Origin: a virus
Length of the DNA: 64,000 nt
IMG/VR virus record: IMGVR_UViG_3300017788_000019
Location: 1-64,000 of that record
Reading direction: 5' to 3' (one strand)
Shown here one piece after another: positions 48,932 to 56,057 of the stretch (its first letter is position 1; each line of letters starts with the position of its first letter). The position numbers and the translations under genes are program-made. The notes under the pieces were generated by a model. That model was not told where the DNA came from. It made no database searches and was given only the letters and a program-made list of their open reading frames with translations.

Positions 48932-48940
48932 ATTACTATA
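48932..48940 (+). promoter_or_regulatory. ATTACTATA motif, candidate late promoter
   Basis: Exact copy, only five bases before an ATG at 48946. If used as a -10 element this would give a leaderless message for the first small basic protein. Confidence 0.55.
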
Positions 48941-48945
48941 TAGCT

Positions 48946-49065
48946 ATGTCGTTAGCTAAGTTTCGCAAAATAACAAAGGGTAATATTAAGCCCAAAAGGA
49001 AACCCAATGGCCAAGAAGAAGACAATACGCTATCGGTTGCTTCTAAAGGAAAGAAGAAAAAGTAA
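48946..49065 (+). CDS. Small Lys-rich protein
   Basis: 39 residues, basic, ending GKKKK. First of a run of eight tiny basic proteins. No ribosome-binding site fits between the late motif and the ATG, so leaderless translation or a non-coding leader are both possible. Confidence 0.45.
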   Translation: MSLAKFRKITKGNIKPKRKPNGQEEDNTLSVASKGKKKK

Positions 49066-49202
49066 TGGCTATGAAAAAAAGTATTTATGTTAGCGGGCCA
49101 AGAATGGGGACCAATAACTACATGCATGGTATAGAATTGATTGACATAAATAAAATGTCAAAGAAAAAAGGAAAGAAAAATGCCCGCAAAAAAAGATCCT
49201 AG
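49065..49202 (+). CDS. Small Lys-rich protein
   Basis: 45 residues from ATG 49065, overlapping the previous stop; start IYVSGPRMGTNNYMHGIE, end KKKGKKNARKKRS. Not recognised. Confidence 0.5.
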   Translation: MAMKKSIYVSGPRMGTNNYMHGIELIDINKMSKKKGKKNARKKRS

Positions 49203-49468
49203 ATTAGCTAGAGCACGGAGTTAGTGGCTTCAATAAACCAAAGCGAACACCAAACCACCCCAAAAAGTCTCATATCGTAGTAGCTAAAGAGGGCGGTAAG
49301 GTCAAAACAATTCGCTTTGGCCAACAAGGTGTAAGTGGTTCTCCTAAAAAAACAGGTGAATCATCTTCATACAGAAAGCGCAGAGAGTCGTTTAAGGCTC
49401 GTCATGCAAGTAATATATCTAAAGGAAAAATGTCCGCAGCCTACTGGGCTAATAGGGTAAAATGGTAA
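49180..49468 (+). CDS. DUF6321-like small basic protein, +1 recoded
   Basis: 95 residues after the shift at 49216, starting ATG 49180 inside the end of the previous gene. The body (PKKSHIVVAKEGGKVKTIRF, then GQQGVSGSPKK and FKARHASNI) resembles the DUF6321 phage protein family. Zero frame gives only 13 residues before TAG. The family match across the junction supports the shift. Confidence 0.8.
49216..49219 (+). other. +1 recoding site CGGA (codon GCA before)
   Basis: The zero frame reads GCA CGG AGT TAG, a stop two codons on. Skipping the C gives Ala-Gly-Val-Ser-Gly-Phe. Glycine is residue 13, so almost the whole protein depends on the shift. Confidence 0.92.
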
Positions 49469-49478
49469 GGAGAATATT

Positions 49479-49622
49479 ATGACGAAAAAAGAATACGGCG
49501 CAGCTAAAAAGGGTGCTAAAAAAGGTGCAGCTAAGAAGGGCGCAGGAATGACTGCAGCTCAAAAAAAGCTTCCTCCTTTCATCCAAAAAGCAATTATGAA
49601 TAAGAAGAAAAAGAGTAAGTAA
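49479..49622 (+). CDS. Small Ala/Lys-rich protein
   Basis: 47 residues with repeated AAKKGAKKGAAKKGA segments and a basic end (NKKKKSK). GAG-type ribosome-binding site upstream. Possibly a DNA-condensing peptide. Confidence 0.5.
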   Translation: MTKKEYGAAKKGAKKGAAKKGAGMTAAQKKLPPFIQKAIMNKKKKSK

Positions 49623-49624
49623 TA

Positions 49625-49837
49625 ATGGCAGCAAAGAAGGCTGATAAGAAGTGGATTCAGGGTGCTATTAAGCGCCCTGGTGCCTTCACAGCTAAAGCAA
49701 AGAAGGCTGGAAAGTCTGTTGCTGGAATGGTCTCAGCCGTAACAAAAAATCCTGAAAAGTACAGTCCGACTACTGTTCGTCAGGCTAATTTGGCTAAGAC
49801 TCTCAGAAAAATTTCAGCTAAGAAAAAGAGGAAATAA
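49625..49837 (+). CDS. Small basic phage protein
   Basis: 70 residues. The core KWIQGAIKRPGAFTAKAKKA followed by TVRQANLAKTLRK resembles a small basic protein common in phages of diverse hosts. The function is unestablished; nucleic-acid binding is plausible. Confidence 0.65.
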   Translation: MAAKKADKKWIQGAIKRPGAFTAKAKKAGKSVAGMVSAVTKNPEKYSPTTVRQANLAKTLRKISAKKKRK

Positions 49838-49838
49838 T

Positions 49839-50018
49839 ATGGCAAAAGTAAATAGACCGACAAAGCCAGCACTATGGTCTTCGGCTAAATCACAAGCACG
49901 AGCAAAATTTGACGTATATCCTAGTGCCTACGCCAATGCATGGGCGGTCAAGAAATATAAGTCAATGGGTGGTGGTTGGAGAACGACTTCTACTTCAAAA
50001 AGCAAGAAGAAAAAATAA
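49839..50018 (+). CDS. Small basic phage protein
   Basis: 59 residues from ATG 49839, two bases after the previous stop. The core KFDVYPSAYANAWAVKKY and MGGGWR resembles another recurrent small phage protein, with a Lys-rich end. Confidence 0.6.
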   Translation: MAKVNRPTKPALWSSAKSQARAKFDVYPSAYANAWAVKKYKSMGGGWRTTSTSKSKKKK

Positions 50019-50020
50019 CC

Positions 50021-50134
50021 ATGTCTGCTCAGAAAAAAGGCTCTAAAAGAAAAAAAGAAATAGAAAATGACTTAAAAAATAAAGGTTCATTTTATAAAGA
50101 CGAATATAAAAAAAACTTAAAGAAGAAGAAATAA
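50021..50134 (+). CDS. Small Lys-rich protein
   Basis: 37 residues, nearly all charged (KKGSKRKKEIENDL, end KNLKKKK). Probable nucleic-acid-binding peptide; low information content limits certainty. Confidence 0.45.
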   Translation: MSAQKKGSKRKKEIENDLKNKGSFYKDEYKKNLKKKK

Positions 50135-50135
50135 T

Positions 50136-50420
50136 ATGGCTGGTCCAAAGGGTGTAGGTCTAACCAAATGGTTTAATCAAAAATGGGTTAACATTGGTGC
50201 GCCCAAGAAAAAAGGTAAATTTCAACCCTGCGGAACTTCTGGTGCCGGTGGCTCGGGGTACGCTAAGTGCGTCCCCGTAGCCAAGGCAAAAGCCATGAGC
50301 TCAGCTCAAAAAAAAAGTGCAGTTCAAAGAAAAAGAAAGTCTGGAACACCACAAAAAGGCATTAAGGGTCAGGCTCCAAAAAATGTTTCTACCTTTGCAA
50401 AAGGTAAAAAGAAAAAGTAA
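50136..50420 (+). CDS. DUF5872-like small basic protein
   Basis: 94 residues. LTKWFNQKWVNIGAPKKKGK followed by CG, GYAKCVPVAKAKAM and QKKSAVQRKRK is close to the DUF5872 pattern (aromatic N-terminus, KCVP motif, Lys-rich tail). Function unknown. Confidence 0.65.
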   Translation: MAGPKGVGLTKWFNQKWVNIGAPKKKGKFQPCGTSGAGGSGYAKCVPVAKAKAMSSAQKKSAVQRKRKSGTPQKGIKGQAPKNVSTFAKGKKKK

Positions 50421-50425
50421 ACTTA

Positions 50426-50644
50426 ATGTCAGATGAACTAGAAAATGGTTTTAGTGGCTTCATGCCAATGATAAGCTATGTGAATATCAGTGAAGCAAAT
50501 ACAATGATCTCCACAGAGGGAGAACTTGTTCGAGCGCATACAGTCAACATCGTAACTAAAAACGGAGATAATTATGTTTTTAGTATGGATCCAGTTGATC
50601 TTATGCGCTTAGCTTTTTTAGTGTTTAAAGTAGCTTCACAGTAA
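50426..50644 (+). CDS. Hypothetical protein
   Basis: 72 residues, beta-rich with a hydrophobic C-terminal helix (DLMRLAFLVFKVA). Not recognised. It ends the basic-protein run. Confidence 0.5.
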   Translation: MSDELENGFSGFMPMISYVNISEANTMISTEGELVRAHTVNIVTKNGDNYVFSMDPVDLMRLAFLVFKVASQ

Positions 50645-50665
50645 TAAAAAGGATATAATTATAGT

Positions 50666-50899
50666 ATGAATGAGCAGATGTGGACTTGGCTATTGTTTGC
50701 CATGGAATTAATCGGGGTATATGGTAGTTACCAGGTAGGTAATAAAAAATGGTATGGACATATGGTTGTCGCCTTACACTCTTTCCCGTGGTTTATTTAT
50801 TCAATAGTATTTGATAAGCCCGGATTCCTAGCAATGTGGGCTTTATGGCAGTGGGTACACTGGCGTAACATGTGGAAGTGGCGCAAAGATAATAGATAA
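50666..50899 (+). CDS. Small aromatic membrane protein
   Basis: 77 residues with three hydrophobic segments, very Trp-rich (WTWLLFAMELIGVYG, FPWFIYSIVF, FLAMWALWQWVHW) and a basic C-terminus. A TATAAT sits six bases before the ATG. Function unknown. Confidence 0.6.
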   Translation: MNEQMWTWLLFAMELIGVYGSYQVGNKKWYGHMVVALHSFPWFIYSIVFDKPGFLAMWALWQWVHWRNMWKWRKDNR

Positions 50900-50901
50900 T
50901 T

Positions 50902-51588
50902 ATGTGCAAAGTAAGTGTCATTCTAACTAGTTATAATAACCCAGTTTTTTTAGAACGAGCAATCAAATCTGTTCTCAGTCAAACGTTTGAAGATTATCAG
51001 CTAATCATTGCTGATGATAACTCTTCAAATAAAGACGTCTATGATGTAATATCTAGATATCAGAACCATAAAAAGGTTCGTTACTTTAATTCAAATATTA
51101 AAGAAGAAGATCGTTTAAAAACAGCACGATATGCTACACAAATAAATTATGCAGTTAGAGAATATGCTACTGGTAAGTATTTACTTTACTTAGCAGACGA
51201 TGATTTCTATTATCCAACGATGCTTGAAAAAATGGTTGCTTTTGCAGAAGTAAATTCCTATGATGTAGTTTACTGCAAACAAGACTTTGCCGATGTAGAT
51301 GGAAATGTTAGATCATTTCGCTTCCCTAACGAGATTCTTAGTCATGGAATGGATTCAGTTGACCATAATCAAGTTATGACCTCAAGAGAATCCTTTGATA
51401 AAGTAAATGGATGGGAAGACGACCCTGGATGTTGGGGCGGTGCTGATGGATACTTCTGGCAGAGATTAAACGATGCTGGATATTTATTCTATCCAATAGA
51501 CACTGGAGAGCCACTACAAGCCAAGACTTATAGGGAACAGTCTGTTCAGTGGAGAATTTCCCAAGGAATGCTACCAGTTGTCCAATAA
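50902..51588 (+). CDS. Glycosyltransferase family 2
   Basis: 228 residues. VSVILTSYNNPVFLERAIKS, IIADDNSSNKD and LADDDF as the metal-binding region define a GT-A enzyme. Later CWGGADGYFW is typical of GT2. It overlaps the DUF4422 gene by 11 bases; together they may build a glycan on the phage or host surface. Confidence 0.85.
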   Translation: MCKVSVILTSYNNPVFLERAIKSVLSQTFEDYQLIIADDNSSNKDVYDVISRYQNHKKVRYFNSNIKEEDRLKTARYATQINYAVREYATGKYLLYLADDDFYYPTMLEKMVAFAEVNSYDVVYCKQDFADVDGNVRSFRFPNEILSHGMDSVDHNQVMTSRESFDKVNGWEDDPGCWGGADGYFWQRLNDAGYLFYPIDTGEPLQAKTYREQSVQWRISQGMLPVVQ

Positions 51589-52318
51589 GCTTAGTATAAT
51601 AGTTTGCAATCATAAGAGTCTAGATAGAGAGCCACTTAAACATCCTTATATGGATGTTTGTAATATTGATAAAGATATCAGGCCTGATGGTTACTTGTAT
51701 TATGATTCAGATGCTGACATAAATATATCTCAATTTAACAACCAGTACTGTGAGTTAAGTCAGCTATATTCTTTTTGGACATCTAATAGATTCTCAGAAT
51801 ATTTTGGATTGTGCCACTACAGAAGGTTTTTTTTGTTTGAAGAAAGAACAGATTCTTCAGTTGAAATAAATTATGAATTGTATAAAGATTACATATACAA
51901 TACAAGCTTTCTAGAGAACTTAGACTATGATCTTATAGTTCCTAATCCGATTAACCTTGGTAGTCATTCTATATTTAGTCAATTTGAATCAATACATCCA
52001 AATCTCGTTTCAATTTTTGAAAACACATGTAAAATTTTTGATAAAAATTCAGGATTTGATGACAGCTTTTTATGGTTTAAAAACAATAACTTATTAACAC
52101 CATGCAATATGTTCATTGCAAAAAAACAAATTGTAGAAGATTGGTGTTGGAAATTGTTCCCTACATTGTTTGAAGTGCAAAATAATATTAGCGTAAAATT
52201 AGAAGGCTATGATTTACGATGGGCTGGATTTATATCAGAAAGACTTTTTAGTCTTTATATTGAAAACTTTGTGAACAAAAATAATATAAAAAGATATCCA
52301 ATTTTATTTTTAAGGTAG
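51578..52318 (+). CDS. DUF4422-type glycosyltransferase
   Basis: 246 residues from TTG 51578. The DUF4422 hallmark ISQFNNQYCELSQLYSFW followed by GLCHYRRFF is present, as in capsular polysaccharide glycosyltransferases. It works with the preceding GT2 and following methyltransferase. Confidence 0.8.
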   Translation: MSNKLSIIVCNHKSLDREPLKHPYMDVCNIDKDIRPDGYLYYDSDADINISQFNNQYCELSQLYSFWTSNRFSEYFGLCHYRRFFLFEERTDSSVEINYELYKDYIYNTSFLENLDYDLIVPNPINLGSHSIFSQFESIHPNLVSIFENTCKIFDKNSGFDDSFLWFKNNNLLTPCNMFIAKKQIVEDWCWKLFPTLFEVQNNISVKLEGYDLRWAGFISERLFSLYIENFVNKNNIKRYPILFLR

Positions 52319-52320
52319 AA

Positions 52321-53034
52321 ATGAAAGAACAAATACAGCTAACTAAAAAACTATTTAAATATTTTTCTGATGAATTTAAAACTGATCAGAATTTTATGGA
52401 AAATTTCTTGATCCCACACTTAGGATTAAATGATGAATTCCTCCACGAGCAACCCATTGAACTGTCAACTTATTATGGACATGGATTGGGGCTTAAAATC
52501 TGGCAGTATCCGCATCAAATAAGTAAGTATTTAATTTTATTAAATAAATATTCTAAGTTAATAAAGTCATATGCTGAGATAGGATGCAGAAATGGCGGAA
52601 CCTTTATACTACATTGCGAGTATTTAAATCACCTATCTAAAGCGTTTGCAATAGACATAATAGAAGAAACAAATACCCTAAAAGAGTATAGAAGTCAAAC
52701 GGATTATGTTCAATATATGCAGGCTAATTCGCAGTCAGATTCTTTTAAAGATTTTATTAGTTTAAATAAGTTTGATTTAATATTTATTGATGGAGATCAT
52801 TCTTATGACGGAGTGAAATCCGATGCAGAGGCAACGAGAGAGTCCTGTAATATACAGGTTTTTCACGATATAGTTAACAATGCATGTCCTGGAGTAGGAC
52901 AGTATTGGGGGGAGTTAAAATTAAATTATAATGACACATATGATTTTTACGAGTTTACGGATCAATATGATTCTGTAGATGGCACGTTTTTGGGTATAGG
53001 CGTTGCCATCAGAAAAAAGTGGATTACTATATAA
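52321..53034 (+). CDS. Class I SAM methyltransferase
   Basis: 237 residues. SAM-binding motif AEIGCRNGGTFILH and acidic loop AIDII, then LIFIDGDHSYDGV, matching methyltransferase-24-like enzymes that modify sugars or small molecules. Probably O-methylates a glycan made by the two preceding enzymes (inference). The candidate late promoter for the endolysin sits in its last codons. Confidence 0.8.
   Translation: MKEQIQLTKKLFKYFSDEFKTDQNFMENFLIPHLGLNDEFLHEQPIELSTYYGHGLGLKIWQYPHQISKYLILLNKYSKLIKSYAEIGCRNGGTFILHCEYLNHLSKAFAIDIIEETNTLKEYRSQTDYVQYMQANSQSDSFKDFISLNKFDLIFIDGDHSYDGVKSDAEATRESCNIQVFHDIVNNACPGVGQYWGELKLNYNDTYDFYEFTDQYDSVDGTFLGIGVAIRKKWITI
53023..53031 (+). promoter_or_regulatory. ATTACTATA motif, candidate late promoter
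   Basis: Exact copy inside the end of the methyltransferase gene, 38 bases before the endolysin ATG at 53070. Confidence 0.5.
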
Positions 53035-53069
53035 ATATCTTAAGATATAATTTAAAAGGAGAAAAAAAA

Positions 53070-53588
53070 ATGCCTAGAGCATACACAGGTAATAAAGACG
53101 GTTTAAGCAAAGAAGGCGCAAAACCAGGCACAGTAAAACTTGTTGAGTTTTGCAAAAAGCGTTGGGGATTTAGTAATCTTGGAATTTTTGTCAATCGCTC
53201 TATGAATAACCCTAAGGCTACAAAGGGTGATCCCAAGTGGTTGTCTGTCCACGCAACCGGTAGAGCTTGTGACATCGGATACACAGATCGCAAGAAAGCT
53301 GTTGAAGCATGGGATTGGTTTATGAAGTATACCAAGGAGCTGGGAATTGAAGAGCTCCATGACTACGCATACGACTCAAACGTCAATGATAAGAAGCCGG
53401 GCTGGGGTCGCGGATATCGCTGCAGTCGCGGTGAGGGCGAAAAAGGCGTAAAGATTTATGACGCCACAAATAACGCTGGCTCACAAGGTGGCAAGTGGCT
53501 GCACATAGAACTTTCTCCAGAGATGGCAGCAGACGCCGCTAAGTTTGAAGCTGCATGGAGAGCACTTCCTAAGCCTGGTAAAGCCTAA
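53070..53588 (+). CDS. Endolysin, M15-like peptidase
   Basis: About 172 residues from ATG 53070, which has AGGAG upstream. SVHATGRACDIGY and KWLHIEL give the His/Asp/His zinc set of M15-type D-Ala peptidases. No signal peptide, so it needs a holin. Its GC content is higher than its neighbours. It is the first of the lysis block. Confidence 0.82.
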   Translation: MPRAYTGNKDGLSKEGAKPGTVKLVEFCKKRWGFSNLGIFVNRSMNNPKATKGDPKWLSVHATGRACDIGYTDRKKAVEAWDWFMKYTKELGIEELHDYAYDSNVNDKKPGWGRGYRCSRGEGEKGVKIYDATNNAGSQGGKWLHIELSPEMAADAAKFEAAWRALPKPGKA

Positions 53589-53614
53589 GTTTGGCTTTGG
53601 AAGTATTGATTTTT

Positions 53615-53728
53615 ATGGTAAAGCTTATTATTGCTTTGTCATTAGGATTAATTCTTTTTCCTATTGTCTTAGTTAGAGTATTAGAATGTTTCTTTAGAGA
53701 ATCTGATTTTGATGAGAAAATTGACTAA
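53615..53728 (+). CDS. Small single-pass membrane protein
   Basis: 37 residues from ATG 53615: one hydrophobic segment (LIIALSLGLILFPIVLV), then an acidic tail. It lies between the endolysin and its terminator, a typical place for a small lysis protein. The function is inferred from position. Confidence 0.5.
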   Translation: MVKLIIALSLGLILFPIVLVRVLECFFRESDFDEKID

Positions 53729-53770
53729 GTAACTGGTATAATATACTTCTTGCAACGGAGGCCGGTGCTA

Positions 53771-53805
53771 AGCCCCAGTGGATTTGTTTCCACTGGGGCT
53801 TTCCC
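53771..53805 (+). terminator. Strong Rho-independent terminator
   Basis: AGCCCCAGTGGA and TCCACTGGGGCT form a perfect 12-base-pair stem with a six-base loop, followed by TTCCCCTTT. Confidence 0.9.
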
Positions 53806-53837
53806 CTTTCTGTATAGCAACATATTTTAGTTAGCGC

Positions 53838-53846
53838 ATTACTATA
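53838..53846 (+). promoter_or_regulatory. ATTACTATA motif, candidate late promoter
   Basis: Exact copy, 26 bases before the ATG at 53873, which has a strong GGAGGGG ribosome-binding site. Confidence 0.6.
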
Positions 53847-53872
53847 AAACATAACTACCTGGAGGGGCAAAA

Positions 53873-56047
53873 ATGCGCATCAAACCACGAAAAGGTTCTT
53901 GGATTCTTGGCGTACTCTTTTTAGTTAGTGTTATTTTTTCTAATTTTTCTGCTTCTGCCCAATCCGAACCAGGCCTTAATGTAACGGTTTACAATAACTT
54001 TGGCTACAACGCTTCGCCCCCACTACCTACGGTCAGCGGTCGTCCGGTTGTTGGAACCACGACCCTCGCTCAAATTAATCAAAACTTTGACAGTGCACCG
54101 CTGTTCAATATGTATGAAGACTTTATTGTTAAATATGAAGGCTACATAACCCTGCCCGTGACAGGCTCGTTCAGATTTCTACCCAGCGCAGATGACGGAA
54201 CCAAACTCTATATAGACAATGTTTTAATAGACGACAACTGGATTGACAAGGGCGGCGGGGGCAACCCGTCACAGTACGTTTCTTTTAGCGCTGGAGTTTC
54301 CAAGCCAATTACATATTGGTATTACGAAAATGGTGGCGGAGCGAATACAACCCTCTACTGGGATATAGGTTCGGGATGGGAGATAGTCCCCGCGTCTGCT
54401 TTTACAAAGACAGTTGTTGTGCCAACCACGACTACCACAAGTACTACAACTACAACAATAGCACCATACTTTAACTCTGTTCAAAATCTAACAGCAGTAG
54501 CAGACGACGATGGGAATGTTGTTTTAGACTGGGATGCTCCAACGCTAAGCAATACTGCCCCATATATGTACAACATTTTGTTTTATGACCTCGTTGATGA
54601 AGAGGAAACTAGCGGTTGGGGAGTGTGGACATACGCCGCAAACACTTCATACAGCCTCGGTCCATGGATGTGGCCCGGCACAACTGGATACGGACCAGTG
54701 AGGTTCAAGATTCAAGCAGGGACAGCCCCATGTGTCGGAGAGGGTCAGGGGTCTTGTTTGTACGGACCCCAGGCAACTGTTGATGTCGTAGTGATTGACC
54801 CAACTCCCCCTACTACTACTACTACTACTACTACGACCACTACAACGACCACTACAACCACTACTACTACCACCACTACCACTACTACTACCGTTCCAGA
54901 AACGACAACCACCACTGAACCAAAACCAGAGCCAACTGTTCCTGAGACAACCACCACAGTCCCAGAGTCGCCATCTACTGGAACCACCACTACAACTGAA
55001 CCTGAAATAACAACAACTACAGAGCCAGAACAAGAACCAGATACAACTACAACAACTGATGTTCAACCAGAACCTACTCCAGATCCAGATCCAGAACCCG
55101 ATCCAGAAACGCCAGAGGGTGAAACGCCTCAAGTCACTGCCGATAATTTAGATGAAGTTTTAAATGGAGAAATTACACCAGAGGTCGTTGATGCTGTCTT
55201 GGACGGAATTACATCTGGCGATATTGAGATTACTAATGAAATAGCCGATCAACTGGTAGACGTTTTAACTAGCGGAGATGCAACAGCAAAGCAAGTAGTT
55301 GAGTTGATTGATGCTCTTATTGAAGCAGATAGTTTAGATCCAGAAATAGCTACCGAACTTGCTACCTCACCAGAAGTTTTAGAGTCTGTTACCGCTGAAC
55401 AAGCAGCTGAAATCTTTGATGCAATTGATACATCAGAAATAACAGATGAACAAAAGTCTGAAATTATAGACGCTGTTCAAGATGCTCCACAAGAAGTTAA
55501 GGAATCTTTTGAAGAAGAGATTAATATCTATGCGGATGGATTTGATGATTATGTTCCAGTCGGTTCGGTAATTGATGTCGGAACTAGAAGAAGTCTTATA
55601 GCTGCAACTACAGTTCTTTCGACTCTAACAGTTGGAGCAGCAGCATCGGGTGGATCTGGTGGTCCTTCTTCTCGTGGACCTTCACCATCTGGAGGAGGAG
55701 GATCTAGTGGCCCAGATCCAAACACAGCTGCTAGAAAAGAAGATGAGCCAGAAGAAGAGGAAGAAGAAGCCGCTGAGATAGAAGGCCCAGAAGTGGACGA
55801 AGAAGAAAATACCTTTACTAGAAATAGTATATTTAAATATCAGGAGGGAACAATGAAAAGAACTTTTAACCCTTGGGGTTTTGTTAAAAAGTTCGCAAAA
55901 GAAACTGCTGCATTAGCTTTTACTATATCAGGTACAGTAATTGTTTTTGCAACCCTTTCTGGAGACACAAGAAAAATTACATTAATAGCAACAAGCTGTG
56001 CATTTGCGGTCCACTATATAAACGCAATGCTACAAAATGATGAATGA
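53873..56047 (+). CDS. Secreted PA14-like protein with poly-Thr linker and C-terminal membrane part
   Basis: 724 residues. A signal peptide (ILGVLFLVSVIFSNFSASAQ) is followed by a PA14-like carbohydrate-binding domain (ADDGTKLYIDNVLIDDNW), an FN3-like region, a run of 27 Thr, Thr/Pro/Glu-rich linkers and an acidic helical repeat region (55140-55550). After another hydrophobic segment comes a Gly-rich and acidic stretch, then two membrane helices. It probably sits at the cell surface. The last 64 residues may also be made separately from ATG 55853. Confidence 0.7.
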   Translation: MRIKPRKGSWILGVLFLVSVIFSNFSASAQSEPGLNVTVYNNFGYNASPPLPTVSGRPVVGTTTLAQINQNFDSAPLFNMYEDFIVKYEGYITLPVTGSFRFLPSADDGTKLYIDNVLIDDNWIDKGGGGNPSQYVSFSAGVSKPITYWYYENGGGANTTLYWDIGSGWEIVPASAFTKTVVVPTTTTTSTTTTTIAPYFNSVQNLTAVADDDGNVVLDWDAPTLSNTAPYMYNILFYDLVDEEETSGWGVWTYAANTSYSLGPWMWPGTTGYGPVRFKIQAGTAPCVGEGQGSCLYGPQATVDVVVIDPTPPTTTTTTTTTTTTTTTTTTTTTTTTTTTVPETTTTTEPKPEPTVPETTTTVPESPSTGTTTTTEPEITTTTEPEQEPDTTTTTDVQPEPTPDPDPEPDPETPEGETPQVTADNLDEVLNGEITPEVVDAVLDGITSGDIEITNEIADQLVDVLTSGDATAKQVVELIDALIEADSLDPEIATELATSPEVLESVTAEQAAEIFDAIDTSEITDEQKSEIIDAVQDAPQEVKESFEEEINIYADGFDDYVPVGSVIDVGTRRSLIAATTVLSTLTVGAAASGGSGGPSSRGPSPSGGGGSSGPDPNTAARKEDEPEEEEEEAAEIEGPEVDEEENTFTRNSIFKYQEGTMKRTFNPWGFVKKFAKETAALAFTISGTVIVFATLSGDTRKITLIATSCAFAVHYINAMLQNDE
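54812..54892 (+). repeat. Run of 27 threonine codons
   Basis: 27 ACN codons in a row (mixed ACT, ACC, ACA, ACG) form a poly-Thr linker, prone to slippage at DNA level. The codon mixture suggests selection for the peptide, not a recent repeat expansion. Confidence 0.9.
55853..56047 (+). CDS. Possible internally initiated two-helix membrane protein
   Basis: An in-frame ATG with AGGAGGG six bases upstream could start a 64-residue product. It has two hydrophobic helices (ETAALAFTISGTVIVFATLS and ITLIATSCAFAVHYINAML) and a basic N-terminus, a holin-like layout. The same residues are also the C-terminus of the 53873 protein. Whether both are made is unknown. Confidence 0.5.
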   Translation: MKRTFNPWGFVKKFAKETAALAFTISGTVIVFATLSGDTRKITLIATSCAFAVHYINAMLQNDE

Positions 56048-56057
56048 GGAAAACAAA

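Noticed and set aside
54812-54892. CRISPR or satellite repeat
   Set aside because: The ACN run is a coding poly-Thr linker with mixed codons and lacks spacer structure.
54647-55132. Minus-strand Ser/Trp-rich or Val-rich reading frames opposite the Thr-rich genes
   Set aside because: They are mirror images of ACN-repeat codons, with no ribosome-binding site and no place in the + strand operon.
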